DNA of 64,000 nucleotides from Mucilaginibacter sp. (lineage in GTDB: Bacteria > Bacteroidota > Bacteroidia > Sphingobacteriales > Sphingobacteriaceae): assembly GCF_025359345.1 (NCBI RefSeq), contig NZ_JANYGQ010000015.1, positions 186,001 through 250,000 of the forward strand. The letters are read 5' to 3'. The position numbers and the translations under genes were made by a program. The notes beneath the pieces are model-generated. The model was given only the letters and a program-made list of their open reading frames with translations, made no database searches and was not told the origin of the DNA. Below, in pieces: positions 43,973-52,210 of the stretch. Position 1 is the stretch's first letter. Each line of letters starts with the position of its first letter.

Positions 43973-45592
43973 TTATGCAGTAACCTTAGCGCCTGTTTCA
44001 AACAAACCGCTTAAGCTAACTTCATCTTCCTGTGGTGGGTATACTTCAATACCGTGATCGAATACATCAAGACCACCAACACCTGCTTCGCCATGTTCTT
44101 CAACGCGCAGTCTCCATGGGTTCGGTAATTTGTTGATGATAAACATCATTACAAAGGTTACCACAAAAACGGCAATGGCAATTGTAAAGGTACCTATTGC
44201 CTGTGCCGCAAGCACGTGGGTACCACCACCGTAAAACAAACCTGTAACAGGTGCAGAGTTATCGGCGCCTGTCGGGCCTGTAGCACCGTACTGGCCACTT
44301 GCAAATAAACCTAAAGATAATGTACCCCATATCCCGCCTAAGCCGTGTACAGATACTGCACCAACCGGATCGTCAATACGGAACCACTCGAAAACGTAAA
44401 TACCGGCGAATACAATAAACCCGGCAACAGCACCAAGCATTATTGCACCAAACGGGCTAACCCAGTAGCATGGACAGGTAATAGCAACCAAACCTGCAAG
44501 GAAACCATTTATGGTAAATGCCAAATCGAATTTTCCTTTGGTTGGGCCCCACCATAATGCAGCAAGCATTGCAGTGAAACCGGCGGCGCAGGCAGCAAGT
44601 GTAGTATTTGCAGCAACGCGGCCGATACCCTGGGCATCCATAGCAGACAATGTACTACCAGGATTAAAACCATACCAGCCAAACCACAGAATGAAACCAC
44701 CCACAGCGGCAACCAATAAGTTGTGACCCGGAGGTAATCCGCCTTTTTCTTTGTTATCGCGGGCAAAAATACGGCCTAAACGAGGGCCTAATACTATTGC
44801 ACCGGCTAATGATGCCATACCACCAATGGTGTGTACAACTGTTGAGCCTGCAAAATCGCGGAAGCCCTGGCCTAAAGATGGCAGGATGTTTCCGGCAGAT
44901 CCCATCAGCGCAAGGAAACCGTCAGGTCCCCATGCCCAGTGACCTATAATTGGGTAGATGAACCCTGTAATACCAATTGAATAAAGAATATCGCCACGGA
45001 AGCTGGTACGGCCAATCATAGCACCGGAAACGATGGTTGAGCAGGTATCAGCAAATGCATACTGGAAAATCCAGTGAGCCAATACAGGGATACCAGTACC
45101 TTCGTACGTTAAAGGTGTATTTTGAAGGAAGAACCAGTTGGTGATGGTTTTACCGTCGGCGCCTAAGCCACCCCAGCCGATAAAGCCGTTGCCATGGCCA
45201 AACATAAACGCGTAACCAACAGCATAAAATAAAATTCCGCAAAGGCAGGTATCAAAAATACACTCCATCAACACGTTAACCGTTTCGCGCTTGCGGGCAA
45301 AACCAGCCTCAAGCATTACGAAACCGGCTTGCATACCAAATACAAGGAAAGCAGCAACAAGGGTCCACACCGTGTTAACTGTATTAATTAATGATGTTTC
45401 GTGCGCAGTGTACACTTCGGCAGCAGCGTGTGCCTTTGTACCAAAAATTCCTGGCAATGTCATCATTGCAAATACGATAAGCCCAAGGCCTATCATTTTC
45501 CCAGCAAAAATAGTAGCACCAAGCTGCCATTTTTCTCGTGTCAGTTGTCGGACCGAACTGAGCAAGCCGTCCTTTGTAGTTTTCACTTTCAT
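43973..45592 (-). CDS. amt: Ammonium transporter (Amt), long form
   Basis: A 539-residue Amt. The N-terminal 60 residues are extra: a basic start, a hydrophobic stretch (IFAGKMIGLGLIVFAMMTL) and THAAAE-like export-site residues, consistent with a signal peptide (AHAAAEVY). The Amt core has QAGFVMLEAGFARKRETV, FAGSTVVHTIGGMASL and SVHGLGGIWGTLSLGLFA, with both pore histidines. The C-terminus is extended. It is divergent from glnN across a 540 bp AT-rich region, so transport and assimilation may share control. A paralogue lies at 40580. Confidence 0.93.
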   Translation of the reverse strand: MKVKTTKDGLLSSVRQLTREKWQLGATIFAGKMIGLGLIVFAMMTLPGIFGTKAHAAAEVYTAHETSLINTVNTVWTLVAAFLVFGMQAGFVMLEAGFARKRETVNVLMECIFDTCLCGILFYAVGYAFMFGHGNGFIGWGGLGADGKTITNWFFLQNTPLTYEGTGIPVLAHWIFQYAFADTCSTIVSGAMIGRTSFRGDILYSIGITGFIYPIIGHWAWGPDGFLALMGSAGNILPSLGQGFRDFAGSTVVHTIGGMASLAGAIVLGPRLGRIFARDNKEKGGLPPGHNLLVAAVGGFILWFGWYGFNPGSTLSAMDAQGIGRVAANTTLAACAAGFTAMLAALWWGPTKGKFDLAFTINGFLAGLVAITCPCYWVSPFGAIMLGAVAGFIVFAGIYVFEWFRIDDPVGAVSVHGLGGIWGTLSLGLFASGQYGATGPTGADNSAPVTGLFYGGGTHVLAAQAIGTFTIAIAVFVVTFVMMFIINKLPNPWRLRVEEHGEAGVGGLDVFDHGIEVYPPQEDEVSLSGLFETGAKVTA

Positions 45593-46134
45593 TGTTTGAT
45601 TAGTTTAATTTAGTTTGATTGATATTATTTAAGGTGATTTTTTTGCGTAACTCTTATTTTGTTTGACTCTGCGTGATTATTGCTAATTTTTTGCGAAATA
45701 TTTAACAAACACACCATTTTTATAAATTTTTCTATGAAATTATGGATGAATTTTAATAAAAACAAATTTTACAACAATAATTTAACATTAAAATTTACAT
45801 TTTTATCAAATTAATAAAATTACACCTAAAAAACGACCTATTTTTGAGTTTTTAATAATGACAAATTTATGATAGCAAAAAAAATATGCCAAAAAATATA
45901 AAACTCATATCAAATCAATAAATAATTGTTAAAAATTTAAATTTTATCATAAAAATTAGCGAATCAAAGCGTAAAAAACATCGAAAAGACCAAAATTTAA
46001 CCACAAACACACCCAAAATGGTTAAAATTGAGCAACTTTTAAAAAAAATGCACTTTTTTTGATATTTATTTTAAAATCTGTATATATAATAAAGTATAGT
46101 TTTATTTTTGACCATAACCTTTAAAATCAGTTTC
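45593..46134. other. AT-rich divergent control region of amt and glnN
   Basis: About 540 bp, very AT-rich, with many A- and T-runs, between the divergent long amt and glnN. No ORF. Nitrogen-responsive sites are likely here but none is recognisable beyond the glnN -7 box. Confidence 0.45.
46103..46110 (+). promoter_or_regulatory. Candidate -7 box of glnN
   Basis: TATTTTTG fits TAnnTTTG and would place the transcript start about 18 nt before the ATG at 46135. Confidence 0.4.
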
Positions 46135-48309
46135 ATGGGCAATATTCGTTTCCAGGCTTTGCAGGCAGTACTTACCAGGGGCATACCCGAGGTGAAATTT
46201 CCTTCCCAAAAAATCTCCGACTTTTTTGGAGCAAACGTTTTCGATAAAAAGAAAATGAAAGAATACCTGTCGTCCGAAGCATACCAGGGCATCATCAATT
46301 CTATTGATAAAGGAGAACCTATCCCCCGCGATATGGCAGAACAGGTTGCTTCAGCTATGCGTTCGTGGGCGATGGGAAAAGGCGCCACGCATTACACTCA
46401 CTGGTTTCAACCGCTTACCGGATCAACTGCCGAAAAGCACGATGCCTTTTTTGAGCCTACCGGCGATGGCGGCGCAATCGAAAGATTTTCGGGCGATGCA
46501 TTGGCCCAACAGGAGCCTGATGCATCAAGTTTCCCAAGCGGCGGTATCCGCAATACATTCGAAGCGCGTGGCTATACCGCATGGGACCCTTCATCCCCTG
46601 CATTTATAATGGCACGTACACTTTGTATCCCAACCGTATTTGTATCATACACCGGCGAAGCACTGGATTATAAGGTACCTTTATTAAAGGCATTGAATGT
46701 ACTTGATAAGGCAGCCGTTGACGTTTGCCACTATTTTGATAAAAGCATTGAAAAGGTTAACGCATCGCTGGGTATTGAACAGGAGTACTTTTTGGTTGAT
46801 ATAGCCTTATTTAATGCACGCCCCGATTTGTATTTAACCGGACGGACGCTGTTTGGCCACATGTCGGCGAAAAACCAGCAACTGGAGGACCATTATTTTG
46901 GCTCGATACCTGAGCGGGTGTACGCATTTATGCAGGATATGGAAACCGAAGCCTTATTATTAGGTATCCCGCTAAAAACACGCCATAACGAAGTAGCACC
47001 CTCACAATTTGAGTGTGCCCCTATTTACGAAGAAATAAACCTTGCCATTGACCATAACCAACTGCTGATGGATTTGATGGACAGGGTGGCCAAACGCCAT
47101 AACTTTAAGGTGTTACTGCACGAAAAACCGTATGCAGGCATCAATGGCTCGGGCAAACACAACAACTGGTCGATGATAACCAATACCGGTAAAAACCTGT
47201 TGTCGCCCGGCAAGACGCCAAAAAACAACCTGATGTTCCTTACATTTTTTGTAAATACCATCAGGGCGGTTTACGAACATGCCGATTTGCTGCGGGCGTC
47301 TATCGCATCGGTAAATAACGACCACCGTTTAGGGGCCAATGAGGCGCCGCCTGCAATTATATCTATATTTTTAGGCACCCAGCTGAGCGATGTACTGGAC
47401 GAAATCGAAACATCGCGCATTAGCAAAAAAATAAAAGAAGACGCGCTGCTATGGCAGGGTATCCCTAAAATACCGCAGATATTAAAAGATAATACCGACC
47501 GTAACCGCACCTCGCCGTTTGCTTTTACTGGCAATAAGTTTGAATTGCGGGCTGTTGGTTCTTCTGCAAATTCAGCCAGCCCGATGACAGTACTCAACCT
47601 GATAGTGGCCGACCAGCTTAAAAAGTTTAAATACGATGTAGATAAGCTGATAAAGAAAGGCGAGAAAAAAGATGTGGCATTGCTATATGTGATAAAACGC
47701 TATATCAAAGAGTCGAAGAACATTCGCTTTGAAGGTAATGGCTACAGTGCGGAATGGGAAGCTGAAGCTGCGTTACGAGGATTGGCCAATATAAAAACCA
47801 CGCCCAAAGCGCTGGATGCGATGCTGTCAGACAAAACCGACTATTTATTTGCTGACACAGGTGTTTTCTCGAAAAGAGAGTCGCACGCCAGGCACGAGAT
47901 TTTGTTAGATAGCTTTTACAAAAAATTACAGATTGAGGCCCGTGTAATTGGCGAATTAGGTACTAACGTAATTATCCCCGCTGCCCTAACCTACCAAAGC
48001 AAGCTGGTTGAAAATGCCAGGGGCTTAAAAGACCTTGGGCTTGATAAAGAGACTTACAAAACGCAGCTGGATATCATCATGAAAATATCAGAGCACGTTA
48101 ACGCGATTCAAACCGATATCGACCAAATGGTGAATGCCCGTAAAAAAGCCAATACTATTGAAGACATCCGCGACAAGGCGATAGAGTACGATGAAAAAGT
48201 AAAACCTTTCTTTCAGCCAATTCGCTATCACGTGGATAAGTTGGAGCAGTTGGTGGACGATTCGTTATGGCCGTTGCCGAAATTTAGGGAGTTGCTGTTT
48301 ATAAAATAA
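46135..48309 (+). CDS. glnN: Glutamine synthetase type III
   Basis: A 724-residue GSIII, the form typical of Bacteroidota, which makes glutamine from glutamate, ammonia and ATP. The start is MGNIRFQAL at 46135; nine upstream codons in frame are unlikely to be used. Landmarks are THYTHWFQPLTGSTAEKHD, SLGIEQEYFLVD, LKTRHNEVAPSQFE and GINGSGKHNNWSM, giving the glutamate- and nucleotide-binding loops. The enzyme forms a double-ring dodecamer in this class. It sits next to two ammonium transporters, making 40.6-48.3 kb a nitrogen assimilation cluster. The enzyme looks complete. Confidence 0.96.
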   Translation: MGNIRFQALQAVLTRGIPEVKFPSQKISDFFGANVFDKKKMKEYLSSEAYQGIINSIDKGEPIPRDMAEQVASAMRSWAMGKGATHYTHWFQPLTGSTAEKHDAFFEPTGDGGAIERFSGDALAQQEPDASSFPSGGIRNTFEARGYTAWDPSSPAFIMARTLCIPTVFVSYTGEALDYKVPLLKALNVLDKAAVDVCHYFDKSIEKVNASLGIEQEYFLVDIALFNARPDLYLTGRTLFGHMSAKNQQLEDHYFGSIPERVYAFMQDMETEALLLGIPLKTRHNEVAPSQFECAPIYEEINLAIDHNQLLMDLMDRVAKRHNFKVLLHEKPYAGINGSGKHNNWSMITNTGKNLLSPGKTPKNNLMFLTFFVNTIRAVYEHADLLRASIASVNNDHRLGANEAPPAIISIFLGTQLSDVLDEIETSRISKKIKEDALLWQGIPKIPQILKDNTDRNRTSPFAFTGNKFELRAVGSSANSASPMTVLNLIVADQLKKFKYDVDKLIKKGEKKDVALLYVIKRYIKESKNIRFEGNGYSAEWEAEAALRGLANIKTTPKALDAMLSDKTDYLFADTGVFSKRESHARHEILLDSFYKKLQIEARVIGELGTNVIIPAALTYQSKLVENARGLKDLGLDKETYKTQLDIIMKISEHVNAIQTDIDQMVNARKKANTIEDIRDKAIEYDEKVKPFFQPIRYHVDKLEQLVDDSLWPLPKFRELLFIK

Positions 48310-48314
48310 TTGGG

Positions 48315-48465
48315 CACTAATTTTTACGAATTAAATCGAATTTCACGAATTAGATTAGCGCGAATCAAAGCAAGTTGAACCGGAACTGGTCCCTAAAACC
48401 GACTCCATAAGGTTAATTTGAGAAAATTCGAACTAATTCGTGAAATTCGTGTCTTTCAATTCGCG
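48315..48465. repeat. AATTCGTGAAATTCGTG-type palindromic repeat, copy 1
   Basis: ATCGAATTTCACGAATTAG (from 48333) is the reverse complement of CTAATTCGTGAAATTCG near 48434. The arms are about 100 bp apart. A second copy lies on the other side of the chloride channel gene. This copy overlaps the 3' end of that gene slightly. Confidence 0.7.
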
Positions 48466-49844
48466 TTACTATTTTCCACCTGTTCCGTCAGTTCCATTTC
48501 CTCCGGGGTATTTAGTTCCTTAATATACTGCACCTTCAGGTGGTCGTAAAGCGAGTGCTTATCAATTAATATCGATACAAGGCTTGCAACCATTCCTGCG
48601 AGTATCAAATGAAAAATAATGTTATGGCTGTTGGTCATCTCCAGCACCAATATAACCGATGTAAATGGCGACCTGGTAACGCCGGTTAAAAAACCAACCA
48701 TTCCAGCCAAAATAAGCAGGTTCGCGTTGGCTTCGGTTACATTAAACCACGATGCCATCAGTGAACCGACGCTTGCGCCTGCTCCAAGTGCAGGCGCGAA
48801 TATGCCGCCTGCCGAACCTGCAGTAAATGAAACCAGTGTGCCCCCTATCCGTAACAGGGGTGTGTACCACGCAACATATTTATGCGTTGTAAATAACGTA
48901 GTCTGCATAATATCCTTTCCCGACCCTAACGCTACCTTATCGATAAAAAATGCCATCGACGCCAAAACAAGGGCACAAGCCACTACATAAGCAATATGGT
49001 GCCAATGAAATTTAAACTTCGCCTTAAATTTAAAAATGAACAGTACCAGTTTTGACATTCCGCTACCACACAGCCCTGAAACAATAGCCACCAGTGCTAC
49101 GCCTAAAAATATATAGCCCGACAAACCGTCGACTTTAGGATATCCCAGGTATAAATATGGACCAAGTAGCGCCTGTGCTGAAAGTCCGGCGATAATCACC
49201 GACGAAAAAATTGCTGTTTTATAATAGCTAAAATGGGTTTTTGTAAGTTCCTCAATGGCAAATACTATACCGCCAAGCGGTGTGTTGAAAGCCGCGGCTA
49301 AACCTGCCGCTGCCCCGGTTACCATCATATTTTTCTTAGCTATTTTTGGCCACCATTTTGGCAACACCTGGTAAACAATTTTGTATACCGACGTGGCAAT
49401 TTGAATAGTAGGCCCTTCCCTGCCTATGGCGCCGCCGCCAACCGCCATCACCAGGCTTGAGCATACCTTTACTATAATAATGCGAAAACCCAAAAGCTTA
49501 TCGACAATCTTTACAGTTTTGGGCGATGAAATCTGTATGGCTGCCATTACCTGCGGAATACCGCTTCCCCGCGCGTAAGGTGAAAAACGATGTACCAGCC
49601 ACCAGGCAAACACAAAACATACCGGCGACAATATAAAAAGCATCCAGGCATGGTGCGTAAAAACAAACGTTGTTAAATCCTCCGCAGCAACAAACAGCTT
49701 TGTATACAAAACTGCCAGCAAGCCGGTAATTATTGAGGCAAACCAAAATGGTATAGCCTGCAGTGCATTCTTTTTTAAGTTTTCATTGCGTATCCTATCG
49801 AACGCGGTTTTGAGTTGAAGACGAAGCCAGGTGATGAATTTCAT
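48456..49844 (-). CDS. ClC family chloride channel / antiporter
   Basis: A 462-residue membrane protein of the ClC fold. Anion-site motifs are all present: ARGSGIPQVMAAIQ, AIGREGPTIQIA with the gating Glu, and GGIFAPALGAGA. There are about 10-12 helices. It has no CBS domains, so it is the simple bacterial type, probably a Cl-/H+ exchanger, but a channel is possible. It is flanked on both sides by copies of the same palindromic repeat. Confidence 0.92.
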   Translation of the reverse strand: MKFITWLRLQLKTAFDRIRNENLKKNALQAIPFWFASIITGLLAVLYTKLFVAAEDLTTFVFTHHAWMLFILSPVCFVFAWWLVHRFSPYARGSGIPQVMAAIQISSPKTVKIVDKLLGFRIIIVKVCSSLVMAVGGGAIGREGPTIQIATSVYKIVYQVLPKWWPKIAKKNMMVTGAAAGLAAAFNTPLGGIVFAIEELTKTHFSYYKTAIFSSVIIAGLSAQALLGPYLYLGYPKVDGLSGYIFLGVALVAIVSGLCGSGMSKLVLFIFKFKAKFKFHWHHIAYVVACALVLASMAFFIDKVALGSGKDIMQTTLFTTHKYVAWYTPLLRIGGTLVSFTAGSAGGIFAPALGAGASVGSLMASWFNVTEANANLLILAGMVGFLTGVTRSPFTSVILVLEMTNSHNIIFHLILAGMVASLVSILIDKHSLYDHLKVQYIKELNTPEEMELTEQVENSNAN

Positions 49845-49914
49845 GTAGCAGCGGGGGTATTACTTCTGTTGAACAAAATACCGGCCGGTATGTGTTAACA
49901 ATAGTGCAAATGTA

Positions 49915-50050
49915 ATCCTATGATGCGAATTTCACGAATTAGCCCGAATTTTCTCAAATCGGATTCGTGTAATTCGACTTCGTTCGCAAAAATTAGTGCT
50001 AACTCAATTCGTCTAATTCGAAATAATTCGTGAAATTCGTGCCTTTTTAA
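49915..50050. repeat. AATTCGTGAAATTCGTG-type palindromic repeat, copy 2
   Basis: GCGAATTTCACGAATTAGCC (from 49925) pairs with ATTCGTGAAATTCGTGC near 50025. It has the same arms as the copy at 48315-48465. It ends about 10 bp before the purM start, so it fills the divergent promoter space between the ClC gene and purM. Confidence 0.7.
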
Positions 50051-50060
50051 TTCGGTGCTT

Positions 50061-51242
50061 ATGAGTTCTTCGCAAAGATATGACCAAAGGGGTGTTTCGG
50101 CCTCGAAAGATGATGTACATAATGCTATAAAAAATATCGACAAAGGCATCTTTCCAAAGGCTTTTTGCAAAATTGTGCCCGATATTTTAACCAATGACCC
50201 ATTATATTGCAATATAATGCATGCCGATGGCGCGGGTACCAAATCGTCATTAGCATACACTTACTGGAAAGAAACAGGCGATATTTCTGTTTGGCGGGGC
50301 ATAGCACAGGATGCTATTATTATGAACCTTGACGATTTGCTTTGTGTGGGTGCAACCGATAATATCCTGCTGTCATCAACCATAGGTCGCAACAAAAACC
50401 TTATCCCCGGCGAAGTGATTGCTGCCATAATAAACGGCACCGAAGAAATCCTGGCCGAATTGAGGCAAGCAGGCATCGGCATCTACTCCACAGGTGGCGA
50501 AACTGCCGATGTAGGCGACCTGGTACGGACCATCATCGTCGACTCTACCGTTACCTGCCGCATGAAACAAAGTGACGTAATATCCAATCACCGTATACAA
50601 CCCGGGGATGTCATCGTCGGCCTGGCATCATACGGGCAGGCAACTTACGAAAAGGAATACAACGGCGGCATGGGCTCAAACGGCCTCACCTCAGCCCGGC
50701 ACGACGTTTTTAATAAAACCATTGCGGATAAATACCCTGAAAGCTATGATGCGGCTATTCCGTACGAATTAATCTTTTCAGGTAGTAAAAACCTTACTGA
50801 TTTAATTGATATCGGCGACAGCCAAAGCGTAACGGCCGGCAAGCTCGTGCTATCAGCAACCCGTACTTACGCTCCTATCATCAAAAAAATGCTTGATGCG
50901 CATCGCGATAGCATACATGGCATGGTTCACTGCAGCGGCGGCGCGCAAACCAAAGTGCTGCATTTTATCGATAACCTGCATATCATAAAAGATAACCTGT
51001 TCCCGGTTCCACCGTTGTTTAACCTTATACAGCAGGAATCGAAAACAAGCTGGCAGGAAATGTACAAAGTATTTAATATGGGCCACCGTATGGAGCTTTA
51101 TGTACCTCAGGCAATTGCTGACGACTTAATAAACATTTCGGAAAGCTTTGGTGTTGATGCCAAAATTATCGGGCGGGTTGAGGGTGCAGATAAAAAACAG
51201 GTAACTATCCGTTCCGAGTTTGGGGAGTTTGTGTATAATTAA
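50061..51242 (+). CDS. purM: Phosphoribosylaminoimidazole synthetase (AIR synthase)
   Basis: A 393-residue PurM, which closes the imidazole ring in purine synthesis. ATG at 50061 (MSSSQRYDQRGVSASKDDV) is preferred over a GTG two codons earlier. Landmarks: HADGAGTKSSLAYTYW, AQDAIIMNLDDLLCVGA, STGGETADVGDLVRTI and MVHCSGGAQTKVLHFI. It is longer than the 345-residue E. coli enzyme, as usual for Bacteroidota. The upstream space is a palindromic repeat. The next gene starts 10 bp after the stop. Confidence 0.94.
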   Translation: MSSSQRYDQRGVSASKDDVHNAIKNIDKGIFPKAFCKIVPDILTNDPLYCNIMHADGAGTKSSLAYTYWKETGDISVWRGIAQDAIIMNLDDLLCVGATDNILLSSTIGRNKNLIPGEVIAAIINGTEEILAELRQAGIGIYSTGGETADVGDLVRTIIVDSTVTCRMKQSDVISNHRIQPGDVIVGLASYGQATYEKEYNGGMGSNGLTSARHDVFNKTIADKYPESYDAAIPYELIFSGSKNLTDLIDIGDSQSVTAGKLVLSATRTYAPIIKKMLDAHRDSIHGMVHCSGGAQTKVLHFIDNLHIIKDNLFPVPPLFNLIQQESKTSWQEMYKVFNMGHRMELYVPQAIADDLINISESFGVDAKIIGRVEGADKKQVTIRSEFGEFVYN

Positions 51243-51252
51243 AGCCAAATTC

Positions 51253-51942
51253 ATGCTGCATTTTCTCTCGTCACAATCGCCGCAAAGCTTATGGGTGATT
51301 TTTTTGACGGAAAATTTTGCAGTAACAGCAATAGCTTTATTTGCCGGCTGGGCTACTCTCAGGCTGCTTAAAAAACCTGTAAAACCCCCATCAGGGAAAG
51401 AGTGGCGTATTTGCCTAATCACCAACCTGATTAATACGGCTATAACATTTGCAGGTTTCTGGCTGTGGAAACACAACTATATCACGTTCAGTTTCGACGC
51501 GAACTGGCGTATAGCAGCCGATTTCGTGGTTGTTTTCATCCTGATGGACCTGGCCATGTATATTTTTCATTATGCCATTCACCATTCTGTAGTTTATAAA
51601 ATAATCCACCGTTTTCACCACCAGTACCAGCACCCTATCCCCATCGATTTATTCGTACTTCATCCGCTGGAAACGGTAAGTTTTGGAGCGTTGTGGCTCG
51701 CGGTTATCTCTTTGAATAGCTTTAATTTTTATGCCATTGCTATTTACCTGGCAGCAAACGTTATCTTCGGCATCATCGGGCATTTAGGCATTGAGCCCTT
51801 GTCTGCCAATACGCGTAACAAGCCTGTCTTCAGGTACCTCGGCACGTCAACTTTTCACCACACGCACCACCTTGATGTAAATTACAATTTTGGTTTTTAT
51901 ACTAACTTATGGGATAAGTTATTTAGGACTTATAAGGACTAA
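51253..51942 (+). CDS. Fatty acid hydroxylase / sterol desaturase family membrane enzyme
   Basis: A 229-residue integral membrane diiron enzyme. The ATG at 51253 was chosen since the upstream frame overlaps purM. His-box motifs are FHYAIHHS, HRFHHQYQHP and FHHTHHLD, matching the eight-histidine set of the family, with an extra His in LHPLE. Several hydrophobic helices surround them. It probably hydroxylates or desaturates a lipid or a carotenoid; the product is unknown. It is 10 bp from purM and likely in the same transcript, though function gives no link. Confidence 0.9.
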   Translation: MLHFLSSQSPQSLWVIFLTENFAVTAIALFAGWATLRLLKKPVKPPSGKEWRICLITNLINTAITFAGFWLWKHNYITFSFDANWRIAADFVVVFILMDLAMYIFHYAIHHSVVYKIIHRFHHQYQHPIPIDLFVLHPLETVSFGALWLAVISLNSFNFYAIAIYLAANVIFGIIGHLGIEPLSANTRNKPVFRYLGTSTFHHTHHLDVNYNFGFYTNLWDKLFRTYKD

Positions 51943-51966
51943 TACGATATATTTTTCGTTGTTTCA

Positions 51967-52132
51967 CTACCACTCTTTCGCCATTTCCTCAACTTACTTC
52001 AGCGAATAAAAATCACCCGCCTTAACCCTGACTACGGGCTTCTTCTATCTCGCGATTATATCGCTCAATATCAGTAGGATTATTTTCTTCGTCCAATTCT
52101 TTATGTGTAGTAAATTTCACAAACTCTTCCAT
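51967..52132 (-). pseudogene. Small antitoxin-like gene remnant
   Basis: An ATG at 52132 opens a 36-codon frame (MEEFVKFTTHKELDEENNPT, then DIERYNREIEEARSQG) that stops at 52022-52024. Skipping one base there continues the sense as KAGDFYSLK, a TAA, then VEEMAKEW and TAG at 51967-51969. The combined sequence looks like the C-terminal part of small Bacteroidota antitoxins (E-E-A-x-G, F-Y-S-x-E-E-V). One frameshift and one GAA-to-TAA change would explain the break. No toxin follows. The family is inferred from pattern. Confidence 0.45.
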
Positions 52133-52157
52133 TACAAACTTAAATATTTTGATACAA

Positions 52158-52187
52158 GAAAGGCCCGGACGTTTGCCCGGGCCTTTT
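52158..52187. terminator. Bidirectional-looking terminator
   Basis: AAGGCCCGG pairs with CCGGGCCTT around ACGTTTGC; A- and T-runs flank it. It serves the end of the Oar-like receptor gene (minus) and possibly the plus-strand genes. Confidence 0.75.
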
Positions 52188-52210
52188 CCATTATGTGGTT
52201 AAAGGTGATA

